This document shows, one piece after another, positions 46,801-54,192 of a stretch of DNA of 64,000 nucleotides. Location of the stretch: assembly GCA_937941095.1 (NCBI GenBank), contig CALDYJ010000013.1, forward strand, positions 1-64,000, read 5' to 3'. Within the stretch, counting starts at the first letter, position 1. Every line of letters starts with the position of its first letter. The stretch comes from an uncultured Saprospiraceae bacterium. Its GTDB lineage: Bacteria; Bacteroidota; Bacteroidia; Chitinophagales; Saprospiraceae. Position numbers and translations under genes: made by a program. Under the pieces are notes generated by a model, which saw nothing but the letters and a program-made list of their open reading frames with translations, ran no database searches and was not told the origin of the DNA.

Positions 46801-46944
46801 AAAGGAACTTATGTATTTGAATACCCATTACGTGTAGTTCACGAAGGAGACTTTTCAAATGGAATTACAACAATACAATGTATGTATGCACCTGAGTTTA
46901 CAAGTCATTCGGAAGGAGAAAGAATTCTAGTAAAGTCAAATTGA
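40852..46944 (+). CDS. Bacterial alpha-2-macroglobulin with intact thioester
   Basis: A 2030-residue periplasmic protease trap. Residues 1-17 form an export signal ending SFC that may be a lipobox, although Phe at -1 is unusual. Macroglobulin (MG) beta-domains follow, including the FLDRGIYRPGQKLYFKGLV region of MG2 near residue 600. The thioester domain has PYKCTEQVFTRMY, where Cys1480 and Gln1483 can form the bond. A long Ala/Glu/Arg-rich bait-like segment lies near 1190-1240. The C-terminal receptor-like domain ends PLRVVHEGDFSNG. PBP1C, the usual partner gene in Proteobacteria, is not adjacent. The last codons form a hairpin. Confidence 0.93.
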   Translation: MKSFIIIITILLGFSFCGNHKANNQEHVRDMLIFNQDDYAKEWREIQTLEKKGLPKSALEKVIALYERAVDDNNPAQVIKCIIYREKYSSQLEEDGLTKAMEGVRQDLQKASFPVSAILESMLGEMYNNYQVNNAYLLKDRTKIAGELPNDLKTWTIEDFINESNKHFRNSIKDERLKSIKLDGFKEIMTEEKGTSKLRTSIYDFLVHRAIDNFINAGSYLNEPAYKFYVNQDEAFADAQSFVNYKFEAKQADSEKYQSILLFQELLSYRLKENNALALLDADLKRLSFINTVGIHPNKEDLYLSRLKKLLLSNADNEGFAEVSYQLAAHYQAQGHKVGGKEANAWAKAYDYCTAAIDKYPQSYGANRCQNLLHQLEQEQLGIIIEDVNLPNENLLTKINYRNTKQAYIKVVKLPQLFYDKKRPRGNKKELELLNDQTALFSELVSLPSPRDFKSHSIEFKIPDLPFGEYAILCSNKEGFNFNNAITSYTRFWVSNISYVEKKDKLNKHSLLVVHRNLGSPLEKVKVDFYKSVYDADSRRNKDVLVKTDYTDKNGFVDVPNSARQESIRPTFTLGDDVLRREAYLYNRYREPQTNVKQFVHFFLDRGIYRPGQKLYFKGLVYNNNPDGIPEIVPNEEITVTFKDANYQKVDDLILRTNEYGSISGHFIIPSSGLLGKMRIQSGGSSKQFSVEEYKRPKFEVNFDKVVGEFNLEDEITIKGKAIAFAGYPIDKANVTYRVERTYRFPFWRYYWSYRQDPPMVIKNGIAETDENGAFEINFDLTPDPTVDKDQKPIFRYIVYADVLDNTGETRSSSTTIQAAYIGLEVSLDIPESINLDSINEVVINSQNLNGNEEFIDASIEIEALKDLDKEYRKRYWPEPDTSIYTKAEFKAHFRSYAFKGEDKIENLAVKSKAKSFKLNTKEQKSFDLGEALKAGKYKLTLNTKDKKGNDIELIKYFTAFGSKQKSIPFAANILHHRSNRSYEPGETCEFFLNSSLDPLYVFYEVEKKNKAIERRWLKIDQLENFDIPVVEDDRGNFYYQLSYVHNNRTFSLLQKVHVPWSNKELKISYGTFRDKLLPGQEEEWKIKISGPKKDKVAAEFLAGMYDASLDEFVKNDWTSSFYPEFHSRVGNSSFQHFNTSRSRRLSEYKRRKHVNVYRQYHRLNWFGFQWWGNWMGGMSGEVVMEDAVSMSARPRAGKRSEKRMVAKEQSLALDEDMEMAPTDTIAEGAAEFNATPIEENKKPNSVRTNLDETVFFFPDLETDEEGNVIVKFKMNEALTKWKFLGFAHTKDFKFALTTKEVQTQKELMVQPNAPRFFREGDKISYTAKVVNLTEKPLQGKAKLSLFDAISMEEVDLDFANENAKIDFNLEGGASQGLSWSLEIPFSKASALVHRVTVEAGAYSDGEESALPVLTNRMLVTETMPLPIRAGQNKTFVFEEMKENKSSTLSHHKYSLEFTSNPAWYAVQALPYMMEYPYKCTEQVFTRMYANALATHVANDNPKIKRIFESWKGTDAMKSNLSKNEELKTALLEETPWVLDAQSEEQQKKNIGLLFDLNRMSNELDKDLALLKDRQLSNGGFSWFPGGKDSWYITQYLVEGFGHLQELGVLNLSEGTTSINSAKAAEDQMQILRSSIIYLDNRVVEYYDKVSSTGRNNLSNLMIHYLYARSFFKEIPHQGRSQKVFNHYYKLAEDKCLQRSLYEQGMLALVFDRFESKAKADLIVASLKERALMHNELGMYWKYNKGFYWYQMPIETHALMIEVFEKVAKDRAAVDELRLWLLKNKQTNNWKTTKATSSAVYALLLSGDDWLNENKPVEVIFPNKALNQDLAHAQAKAEAGTGYFKKSWDTYNPQLSTIKVVNNNSVAAWGAAYWQYFEDLDKIKTFEKTPLQLKKAIFKEVKTDSNDQLEKVEANSKLSAGEKLIIRIELRVDRDMEYVHMKDMRASGFEPLNVISTYKWQGGLGYYESTRDASTNFFFDFLPKGTYVFEYPLRVVHEGDFSNGITTIQCMYAPEFTSHSEGERILVKSN

Positions 46945-46958
46945 TTTTACTAGAATTC
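46922..46958 (+). terminator. 13-bp hairpin over the macroglobulin stop codon
   Basis: GAATTCTAGTAAA (46922-46934) pairs perfectly with 46946-46958 around an 11-nt loop that contains the TGA stop (46942-46944). Only a short T stretch follows, so it may be a weak terminator or a stabilising stem. The next gene starts 56 bp downstream. Confidence 0.5.
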
Positions 46959-47014
46959 ATGTAATTTTCCAATAAAATATTTTGGTAACTTTAGAGAGCT
47001 AAAACCAAAAAAAA

Positions 47015-48292
47015 ATGAGCGCAAAATCATCCATATTCAACAACCTCCAATTGCTGATGGGTTTTGATCAGGATGAAGAATTAGCCTATCAAAAGGATCA
47101 GTTCAATAAGTCAAAAACAGTACTGCGGGGAGCAATTTTATTTTCTATTTTGTTGTTTGGTGCTTTTGCTTGGTTGGATGTATACATCGCAGAAACAGAG
47201 TATAAGTCTATGTGGGTCTTTAGACTGATCTACTGTTTTTATGCCTTTATAATCTTTGCTTACTCCTATACTGTTTTTTTTGAATCTTTACATCAGTTGG
47301 TAATGGGCTCATTGGTGCTTGTAGCATGCATTTGTATATTAGGCATCATGATTATTCCTATGGAATCTGTCAATAGTAATGTCTATTATACATCCTTAAT
47401 TCTTTTAGTTTTTTTCAATTTTACTTTGACAAACATGAGGTTTAGCTATGCTTCCATTATTGCTGTCATCATTATTATCTTATATTTATTTACATGCATA
47501 TATTTTTTGGAGGTTTTAAAAGATGGCTGGCTTTCCACAAATGGTACATTGTTTACAAATAACACTTTTTTTCTTTTAATGTCAGCAGTCTTAGGTGCTG
47601 TTGTAAATGGCATCATAGAAACATATAAAAGAAATGATTTTGTTGGCCAAGTAGCTTTAAAAAAGGAACAATTAAAATCAAATCAACTACTTCTAAACAT
47701 TCTGCCCAATAAAATTGCAGACCAATTAAAAAACAGTACAGAGACAATTGCTGATGAATACAATGCTGTATCTGTATTATTTGCCGATTTGGTGGGCTTC
47801 ACAAATTTAGCAAGTAGGAAAAAGCCAAAAGATTTGGTGGATATGTTAGATCATATCTTTTCAAAGTTTGATTTTTTAGCAGATAAATATGGTTTAGAAA
47901 AAATAAAAACAATCGGAGATGCTTATATGGTTGCAGGAGGATTGTTGGGAAAAAATGCCAGCCATGCTATTGCAATGGGTGATATGGCTTTGTCGATGAT
48001 GAAAGAACTTGAAAAATACAATAGAAGATTTGATGAAAATTTAAATTTAAGAATTGGTATTCACATTGGCCCAGTAGTCGCTGGTGTAATAGGGTCGAGG
48101 AAATTTTCCTATGATTTGTGGGGCGACTCAGTCAATGTGGCAAGCAGAATGGAATCTTCTGGAGAAGTTGGAAAAATTCAAGTTTCTAGTGAAATGTATC
48201 AAGCCTTAAAAAGCAATTTCAACCTAAGTGCAAGAGGAGCTATTAAAGTAAAAGGAAAAGGTGAATTGTATACTTACTTTTTAAATGGATAA
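47015..48292 (+). CDS. Membrane-bound class III adenylate cyclase
   Basis: A 425-residue inner-membrane enzyme that makes cAMP. About six hydrophobic segments lie in residues 37-202, followed by a short linker and a class III cyclase domain (about 250-425). All key residues are present: metal Asp258 (LFADLVGFT) and Asp302 (IGDAYM), adenine-selecting Lys298 (KIKTIGD) and Asp367 (YDLWGD), plus transition-state Asn374 and Arg378 (NVASRME). Lys298 and Asp367 point to ATP as substrate. The membrane part may sense a signal. It follows the macroglobulin gene by 70 bp, and its stop is 1 bp from the convergent regulator gene. Confidence 0.92.
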   Translation: MSAKSSIFNNLQLLMGFDQDEELAYQKDQFNKSKTVLRGAILFSILLFGAFAWLDVYIAETEYKSMWVFRLIYCFYAFIIFAYSYTVFFESLHQLVMGSLVLVACICILGIMIIPMESVNSNVYYTSLILLVFFNFTLTNMRFSYASIIAVIIIILYLFTCIYFLEVLKDGWLSTNGTLFTNNTFFLLMSAVLGAVVNGIIETYKRNDFVGQVALKKEQLKSNQLLLNILPNKIADQLKNSTETIADEYNAVSVLFADLVGFTNLASRKKPKDLVDMLDHIFSKFDFLADKYGLEKIKTIGDAYMVAGGLLGKNASHAIAMGDMALSMMKELEKYNRRFDENLNLRIGIHIGPVVAGVIGSRKFSYDLWGDSVNVASRMESSGEVGKIQVSSEMYQALKSNFNLSARGAIKVKGKGELYTYFLNG

Positions 48293-48293
48293 A

Positions 48294-48941
48294 TTAACTC
48301 TCCTCTAATAAACCAAATTCAAAAGCAGCCCTTACTAAACCTGCTGTGTTTTTAGCATTTAGCTTTCTAAGTAGACTCTTCCTGTGAGAGATAACAGTGG
48401 TGTTACCTATAAAAAGTAGCTTAGCGATTTCATCGGTAGTGTTTTCTTCTACAATGAGTTTTAGAATTTCTTTTTCCCTTCTGGTTAATTTTTGAATAAA
48501 GTCAGAAGATTTTGGTTTTCTGCTTTTATGCATACCAGCAATTAAACTATCTGTTACTTCTTTACTAAAGTATTTTTCTCCGGCCATTACCTTTTCAATG
48601 GCTTCAATAATTTCGTCCTTACTTGTGTTCTTCAATAAATAACCATCTACACCAGTTTTGGACATCTTGGTTATGTAACCTGCTTCTTTGTGCATGGTCA
48701 AGGCTATGATCTTTAAATCTGGTTTAGTTTTTTTTATAATTTCACAAATTTCAAATCCACTTTTGTCAGGTAGGTTTATGTCTAAAAGGATAACTTCTAT
48801 GTCTTCGTTTTCTGCATTGCGAATGGCAGTCTCTCCATTTAATGCTTCTGCACAGATGTTGACATAAGGATGTTGCTCAAATAGAGCTTTCATTCCATCG
48901 ATCAAAACTTGATGATCATCTACTATCATAACTTTTACCAT
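48294..48941 (-). CDS. LuxR/NarL-type response regulator
   Basis: A 215-residue DNA-binding response regulator. The receiver domain (1-120) has the acidic pair VDDHQ (residues 8-9), the phosphorylation site Asp54 in ILLDINLP, and the switch and Lys near ALTMHKEAGY and YLLKNTS. The C-terminal GerE helix-turn-helix (about 150-205) reads TRREKEILKLI, DEIAKLLFIGNTTVISH and LLRKLNAKN. It overlaps the kinase gene by 7 bp and should be its cognate partner. Its likely targets include its own operon; the palindromes at 53238-53273 are candidates. Confidence 0.92.
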   Translation of the reverse strand: MVKVMIVDDHQVLIDGMKALFEQHPYVNICAEALNGETAIRNAENEDIEVILLDINLPDKSGFEICEIIKKTKPDLKIIALTMHKEAGYITKMSKTGVDGYLLKNTSKDEIIEAIEKVMAGEKYFSKEVTDSLIAGMHKSRKPKSSDFIQKLTRREKEILKLIVEENTTDEIAKLLFIGNTTVISHRKSLLRKLNAKNTAGLVRAAFEFGLLEES

Positions 48942-51238
48942 AAGTCTATTTTTTTATTTTCCACATGTGGAATTGTAATGTTAAAACTTGTTCCTCTTCC
49001 AATTTTTGAATCGATATTCATAGTTCCATGAAGATAAAGAACCCTAGATTTTATAGACCCTAATCCGATGCCAGAATTTGCTTTTATTTTAGTTGGATCA
49101 AAACCTTTACCATCATCTTCAATGGTTATTTCTATGTTGTTGTTTTCAATACTTATTTGAACAATGACTTCTTTTGCCTCGGCATGCTTAATTACATTTT
49201 TAAGTAATTCTTGGATTATTCGAAATAGATTAATTTCGAGAATGTCATCTATAATTTTGTCGAGGTTAAAAGGTATAAAAGAAACTTCGAGGCTGTTTGA
49301 TTCTTCTATGGCATCACATAAATCTTTTAGCGATACTTCCAGACCATATTTGCTTAATGAGCCTGGCATCATATTGTGTGAGATCTCTCGAATGGATATA
49401 CTTGCTTCTTCAATAAGCTCTTCTGCTTTTTGGTAACTCTCTAAGGTTTTTATTTCAGGCGCTTTATTTTGCAAGGCGCTTATTCTCAGTTTAATGGTTG
49501 CAATGATTGCACCTAAACCATCATGTAAATCTCTAGCTATTCTTTTTCTTTCTTGTTCTTCTCCGCTTACCATTGCCCTCAAAATTTCAGTTTCCTTTTC
49601 TTTCTCGATTACTGACATTTTTTGTTTTGCAAATTGCTTATTTCTTTGATAGGTGATTACCGTCAGAAAAGTCATGATGAGTAAAACCAAAAGACCAGCT
49701 ATTAGTTGAACTATTTGAGTATTTCTTGTTTTTAATGCACCAAGTTGCTCTTCTATTTCTGATTCTTGTTGAGCAATTTTTCTATTCATTTTTTCAGTTT
49801 CATACCTTTTCTCTAATTCTCTAACAATCTTTGCATTTTCTTGATTGACTATGCTGTCTCGCATCAAATTAAAAGTTCGGTAATCTTTTAATGCTTGTTT
49901 GTAGTTACCTGTCTGTTCATGATAGAAAGCATAATGTCTGTATACTTCTTGAAGTGCATTGGCATCATTTACTTCATTGGCAATTTTTTGAGCATCCGTA
50001 ATTAATCTTATTGCTTCAGGAAGATTTTTATCCATTTTAAAAAGGACTTCACATAGTGCTAATTTGGTATTTAATTCTCCAAGTCGATCACCAGTTGCCA
50101 TTCTAAGTTTCAAGGCTTCCCTCAATGTGCTTTCAGCTTTTGATAAATTATCATTGCTTCCAAAAAGATTTGCGATCCTCAATTGAATATCAGCCATGTC
50201 TTGTTTCAAACCTAATTGCTGATAAATTTGAAAAGCATTTTGATAATTTAAGAGTGCTTGATCTGCTTGTTCCAAATATTCAAATATGGTAGCCCTCAAT
50301 TGAAGGCTCCTTCCTTCGTTAAGTAAGGCTCCTTTTTCTTTTGCTAGACTTCTGGCTTTTTGTGTATAATCTAAAGCTGGCTCTAAGAGCCTCTGATCCA
50401 GATACACGTTAGCGATGTCGATGTAAGTGCTTAATAGTGTGAGGGTGTCTTTAAGTTTTTCAGAATACCTAATCGCTTCAATGAAAGATTTTTGTGCTTC
50501 TTCATAGTTCCCTAATTCTTGATGTAATCCTCCTAAGGTGCTGTAATCACTTAAGATTCCAGCATGGTCGGCATTTAATTCTTTCGTATCTATCAGTTTG
50601 TTAAAGTAAAAAATGGCTGAATCTGTTTTTCCATTAGCTTGATAATTTGTGGCTATTTGATTGTAAAGTTGAACTTGTAAAGTTGTATCTTTTTTTGAAT
50701 CTGCAAAGCTAGCCGCTTCTTTGATAAGACTCATCGCCTTCATATGTTCACCTTTGCTGCTGTGTAATAAGCTTCTAATGTCCAAGACTTCCATTAATAA
50801 TCCGCTTTGTTCTAACAGCGTTTTATTGGTCAATAATTCATCCAAGAGTTTAATGGCTGAGGGGCGATCGTCTTCGGAAACGAAGCTATTAGCTATCGCA
50901 AATTTTGTTGTAATGATTCCAAGTTCATTTTGCTCATTTTGGAATATCTTTTTCGCGTCATTAAAGTTAATACGTGCAGTTTCGAAATCTTCATTATACA
51001 AACTTACTTGACCTTCTAAGACATAAAATTCAGCAACACATTTTTGAGGTATTCTTTTTTGACCATTCTTTATTTTTTCTAAATACTTTTTTAATTCATC
51101 AATGCTTTCTTCTTCAAACATTTCTTTTGCAATAGATATCTGCTTTGCACAGGATGTTTTTGCAATTTGTTCTTCTTGAGCCAGACTACATAAAGGAGCT
51201 ATAAAAAGTAAGGTAAAAAAAAGCAGTTCTTTCCACAT
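48935..51238 (-). CDS. TPR-sensor histidine kinase (HisKA_3)
   Basis: A 767-residue sensor kinase. A signal sequence ending SLAQ exports an N-terminal sensor of about 11 TPR-like helical pairs (about 25-470; for example TLGGLHQELGNYEEAQKSF). A coiled helix and one membrane segment (about 512-533) follow. The cytoplasmic HisKA_3 dimer domain has His572 in ARDLHDGLG. The HATPase_c domain has N-box LLKNVIKHAEA, G1 DDGKGFD and G2 GIGLGSIKSRV. The layout matches the NarX/DegS class. Its gene overlaps the regulator by 7 bp and lies 12 bp after the barrel gene. Confidence 0.93.
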   Translation of the reverse strand: MWKELLFFTLLFIAPLCSLAQEEQIAKTSCAKQISIAKEMFEEESIDELKKYLEKIKNGQKRIPQKCVAEFYVLEGQVSLYNEDFETARINFNDAKKIFQNEQNELGIITTKFAIANSFVSEDDRPSAIKLLDELLTNKTLLEQSGLLMEVLDIRSLLHSSKGEHMKAMSLIKEAASFADSKKDTTLQVQLYNQIATNYQANGKTDSAIFYFNKLIDTKELNADHAGILSDYSTLGGLHQELGNYEEAQKSFIEAIRYSEKLKDTLTLLSTYIDIANVYLDQRLLEPALDYTQKARSLAKEKGALLNEGRSLQLRATIFEYLEQADQALLNYQNAFQIYQQLGLKQDMADIQLRIANLFGSNDNLSKAESTLREALKLRMATGDRLGELNTKLALCEVLFKMDKNLPEAIRLITDAQKIANEVNDANALQEVYRHYAFYHEQTGNYKQALKDYRTFNLMRDSIVNQENAKIVRELEKRYETEKMNRKIAQQESEIEEQLGALKTRNTQIVQLIAGLLVLLIMTFLTVITYQRNKQFAKQKMSVIEKEKETEILRAMVSGEEQERKRIARDLHDGLGAIIATIKLRISALQNKAPEIKTLESYQKAEELIEEASISIREISHNMMPGSLSKYGLEVSLKDLCDAIEESNSLEVSFIPFNLDKIIDDILEINLFRIIQELLKNVIKHAEAKEVIVQISIENNNIEITIEDDGKGFDPTKIKANSGIGLGSIKSRVLYLHGTMNIDSKIGRGTSFNITIPHVENKKIDLW

Positions 51239-51250
51239 TCATAAGTTACT

Positions 51251-52441
51251 TTAGAAGTGCGCTGTCAAAGTAGTCCTAAAAGTATTTTGTTCCCAAGCCG
51301 CTTTGTCTTTGACTGACTGCGTCATAAAATTAGTTCTTAATAAGAGGAATTCATTAACCTTATATCCTATTCCAATGTTTTGCCTTAAGACATTTTTACC
51401 CCAAATTTGTGTATCGCCATTAATTGTTGTTTCGGAGAAAAAATGGAGCACATCTAAACCATATGCCAAATACAAACCAGAAACAGCCGGAAGTTCATAT
51501 TTTATATTTAAATAGCCTGAAAATAAATTAAAATTATCTTCTGATGGGGTCGACTGCCCATCAAAAACAGATGTTTGTGTTGGTGCTAAATAAGAGCCAT
51601 ACATCAATTCGAGAACAAATTCCCAATGTCCAAAACCTAAAACTGCATCAGTCCCAAGTATAAAATTTGAAACAGTGACGTCTTCTGAACTCACCTCAGT
51701 AACTTCTTTAGAAGCTTGACTAAATGTTCCATAATTGATTGAAAATGCTTGTTCCCAAAAGTACTTAGGTTGAAATTTAAGCCTTGCAATAAAACCGAGG
51801 TCTGAGAAGTCTGTTAAGTCAGATAATAGACTTGCAGATCCATTGGTAATAGCTGCTGAGAGCTTTATTTTTTCATCATTAAATTGCCAGTTTGTAAGAA
51901 TTCCATTTGAATAACCACCATAATAAAGTAAAGTAGTGCCCCAATCTTCTTTACCATCTAAGACGATGTGATCCATATCAAAATTGAGGAATCCGGTTTT
52001 AGCAGAAATTTTATTATAGTAAGAATGTGCCAAAGGGAGGTTTATAAATGTCCTCTTTTTAGAATGCTGCTGAGTATTGAAATATCCAAATGGAGTAATG
52101 AACCTCCCTAGTGAAATCGCAAAGGATTTACCTTCTGGACTGTACTGTAAGTTTAGCAAAGGCCAGTGCAATGTGTTTAATTTTTTACCCTTATATCTTA
52201 CTTGCGAAAGACGGGCATTTAGTTTAAACGATTCTTTAAAAGTAACCTTTGTTAAAAAGTTAGCATTGTGAATACCTAACCTTAAAGTTTTAAAATCTTT
52301 ATGAATCTCATTATAATAATAATGAGAATTTGTTTGGCCTATGGATTGTTCAATATCAATCCAAGCATTCAGTTCTACCTCAAGCTGAGCTTCAGTAAAA
52401 AAGGATAAACTGCAAAAAAATAAAATACTTAATATTCTCAT
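51251..52441 (-). CDS. Outer-membrane porin-like protein
   Basis: A 396-residue exported beta-barrel. The signal peptide ends FFTEAQ (about residue 18). Many amphipathic strands with aromatic girdle residues follow (GRFITPFGYF, LAHSYYNKISAKTGF, WGTTLLYYGGYSNG), and the chain ends in Phe (TTLTAHF), as barrels usually do. It resembles phosphate-selective or carbohydrate porin-like proteins in layout, but no family signature is certain. It lies 10 bp after the cupredoxin gene and 12 bp before the kinase gene. It may pass a ligand to the periplasmic parts, which is inference. Confidence 0.8.
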   Translation of the reverse strand: MRILSILFFCSLSFFTEAQLEVELNAWIDIEQSIGQTNSHYYYNEIHKDFKTLRLGIHNANFLTKVTFKESFKLNARLSQVRYKGKKLNTLHWPLLNLQYSPEGKSFAISLGRFITPFGYFNTQQHSKKRTFINLPLAHSYYNKISAKTGFLNFDMDHIVLDGKEDWGTTLLYYGGYSNGILTNWQFNDEKIKLSAAITNGSASLLSDLTDFSDLGFIARLKFQPKYFWEQAFSINYGTFSQASKEVTEVSSEDVTVSNFILGTDAVLGFGHWEFVLELMYGSYLAPTQTSVFDGQSTPSEDNFNLFSGYLNIKYELPAVSGLYLAYGLDVLHFFSETTINGDTQIWGKNVLRQNIGIGYKVNEFLLLRTNFMTQSVKDKAAWEQNTFRTTLTAHF

Positions 52442-52451
52442 GGAAGGTTAG

Positions 52452-53126
52452 TTAAACTTTTGGCTTTAGAGAGATATTCTTTTCTATTGCGACTCCTTTC
52501 GTCAAATCTATTGTTTCTTTATATTTTTGAATACTAGGATGGTAAATTTGAATTTCATAAACTCCATTTGGTAAGTCTTTCATATTATAATTCCCTTCAG
52601 CATCAGCTTTGGTGAAGTACGGTGTATCCAAGCTAATAATCACAGCGCCCATTTCAGGATGGATGTCACATCCAAGTTTAATAATGCCACTTTTATTAAT
52701 TTTTTGACCATAAACATTTCCGGTAGGCCTTCTCCCAATATTGAATCTTGCCTTAGGTGACAAACTATAAACATTGTGGTAATGTTCGTCTTCATTCACA
52801 AAATAGACGGTAGAGCCTTTAGTAATTGCCACAACGTTAGGGTAAAATGTTTTCGCTCTTTGGGTCATCTGTACATTTTCACTTGCTTGAAGTACTGGCT
52901 TAAAGCTTTGAGGATGAAAACTTATGTAAATGTTATTTTCAGTGCGATTATCTTCATCTATCCGTAATTTTTCGCTTGATTTGATGTCATCAGATTGGTA
53001 TGCAGTACCTTTTTTTATAAAGCCTAATTTACTTTTTGGCAAACTAATTTTTCCTGATATAACATTTTGAGAAAAGGCAGTGAATGACAAGACACTACAC
53101 AATAAGACTAAGCACTTACTTTTCAT
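52452..53126 (-). CDS. Periplasmic cupredoxin-like protein with a Cna-like tail
   Basis: A 224-residue exported protein with a signal peptide (1-20, ending TAFSQ). A cupredoxin fold (about 90-165) carries the likely type 1 copper ligands His117 (EHYHNVYS), Cys153, His156 and Met159 (LGCDIHPEMG). After it a small beta-sandwich tail (KADAEGNYNMKDLPNGVYEI, about 172-215) resembles carboxypeptidase-regulatory or Cna-type domains. It opens the operon with the barrel, kinase and regulator genes. It may carry electrons or sense copper for the kinase. Similar cupredoxins are labelled methylamine utilisation proteins in other phyla. Confidence 0.85.
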   Translation of the reverse strand: MKSKCLVLLCSVLSFTAFSQNVISGKISLPKSKLGFIKKGTAYQSDDIKSSEKLRIDEDNRTENNIYISFHPQSFKPVLQASENVQMTQRAKTFYPNVVAITKGSTVYFVNEDEHYHNVYSLSPKARFNIGRRPTGNVYGQKINKSGIIKLGCDIHPEMGAVIISLDTPYFTKADAEGNYNMKDLPNGVYEIQIYHPSIQKYKETIDLTKGVAIEKNISLKPKV

Positions 53127-53237
53127 TTTAGCATTTTGGTTATTAGCTTTAAATTAAGACAATTAAGACAGATTTCTGGACTTAAGAGATAAAATTACCA
53201 CCAATTTGAACGCATATGGAGCTTAAAACCAGAAAAT

Positions 53238-53273
53238 CTATGAATTCATGGATTTAATTCTATGAATTCATAG
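53238..53273. promoter_or_regulatory. Paired 14-bp palindromes, candidate operator
   Basis: Two sites lie in the 309-bp divergent interval between the cupredoxin operon and the DUF697 gene: CTATGAATTCATGG (53238-53251) and CTATGAATTCATAG (53260-53273). The second is a perfect palindrome and the first differs at one base. Centres are 22 bp apart, close to two helical turns, so two dimers could bind one DNA face. The rest of the interval (53127-53435) is AT-rich; it also holds a 6-bp inverted repeat at 53381-53398 and no gene. Confidence 0.6.
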
Positions 53274-53435
53274 GTAGAACTCATGATGCTTTTATCGAAG
53301 AAAATTGAAATATTATCTAAAAAAAAGACTTTTTTGAAATCAATCTTGTAGTTTTAGAGTAATACTAATAAGGCTAACATGTTTACTTCAATGTAAACTC
53401 AAATTAAAATTGATTTAGCCTCTAAAAACTTAAAA

Positions 53436-54191
53436 ATGGATATGAAAGATAAGATTAAGAAAAAAGTAGTAGAGACTCTAAAAGACACCATCATGGGAAA
53501 GAATTCTAACAATGGAGATCAAAGAGAAAGTTTAGCTGATAACATCATTCGAAACCACACTGTTTGGTCTATGGGAGCAGGCTTGATCCCTGTTTTAATC
53601 GCAGATATATTTGCTGTATCTGCCTTACAATTAGACATGATAAGACAACTCTGCAAAGTCTATGGTATTGATTATGAAGAAACGAGAGGAAAGGCCATAG
53701 TAACATCTTTAACGAGTTCAACCTTAGCAAGATTAGGAGCCAGGTCTTTGATAAAAATGATCCCAGGAATTGGATCTATGATTGGTGGTGTGACCGTTTC
53801 TTTATTTGCAGGAGCTTCAACTTATGCACTAGGGGAAGTATTTAAAAAACATTTTGAATCTGGAGGAACAATACTCGATTTTGATCCTGACCGATTGAAA
53901 AATATGTACAAAGAACAATTTGAAAAAGGAAAAGAGCAAGCAAAGAATTGGAGTAAAGAAAAGATGGAAGACATCAAAGACGGTGTTGAGTCAATTACTA
54001 TCGATGATGATGTGCCTATTGAGAAAGAATCAATTGCCATCGTTGAAGATGAAGTAAATGTTGAAGCTCAAGCGGTTAGTGATCTGGATCCTTTGGCAAA
54101 ATTAAAAGAATTAGGAGAATTGAAATCCAATGGAGTCATTACTGACGAAGAATTTCAAAAAATGAAAAAGAAATTGATTGATGACTTTTAA
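53436..54191 (+). CDS. DUF697-like membrane protein with SHOCT tail
   Basis: A 251-residue protein. After a basic N-terminus, a DUF697-type domain (about 33-145) shows ADNIIRNHTVWSMGAGLIPV, QLDMIRQLCKVYGIDYEE and a Gly-rich hydrophobic hairpin (IKMIPGIGSMIGGVTVSL) that may enter the membrane. A charged linker follows. The last 30 residues (LAKLKELGELKSNGVITDEE) are a SHOCT motif, a short C-terminal module found on many membrane proteins. DUF697 occurs on GTPase-linked stress proteins, but no GTPase motif is seen here. Its stop is 1 bp from the convergent tsaD stop. Confidence 0.85.
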   Translation: MDMKDKIKKKVVETLKDTIMGKNSNNGDQRESLADNIIRNHTVWSMGAGLIPVLIADIFAVSALQLDMIRQLCKVYGIDYEETRGKAIVTSLTSSTLARLGARSLIKMIPGIGSMIGGVTVSLFAGASTYALGEVFKKHFESGGTILDFDPDRLKNMYKEQFEKGKEQAKNWSKEKMEDIKDGVESITIDDDVPIEKESIAIVEDEVNVEAQAVSDLDPLAKLKELGELKSNGVITDEEFQKMKKKLIDDF

Positions 54192-54192
54192 G

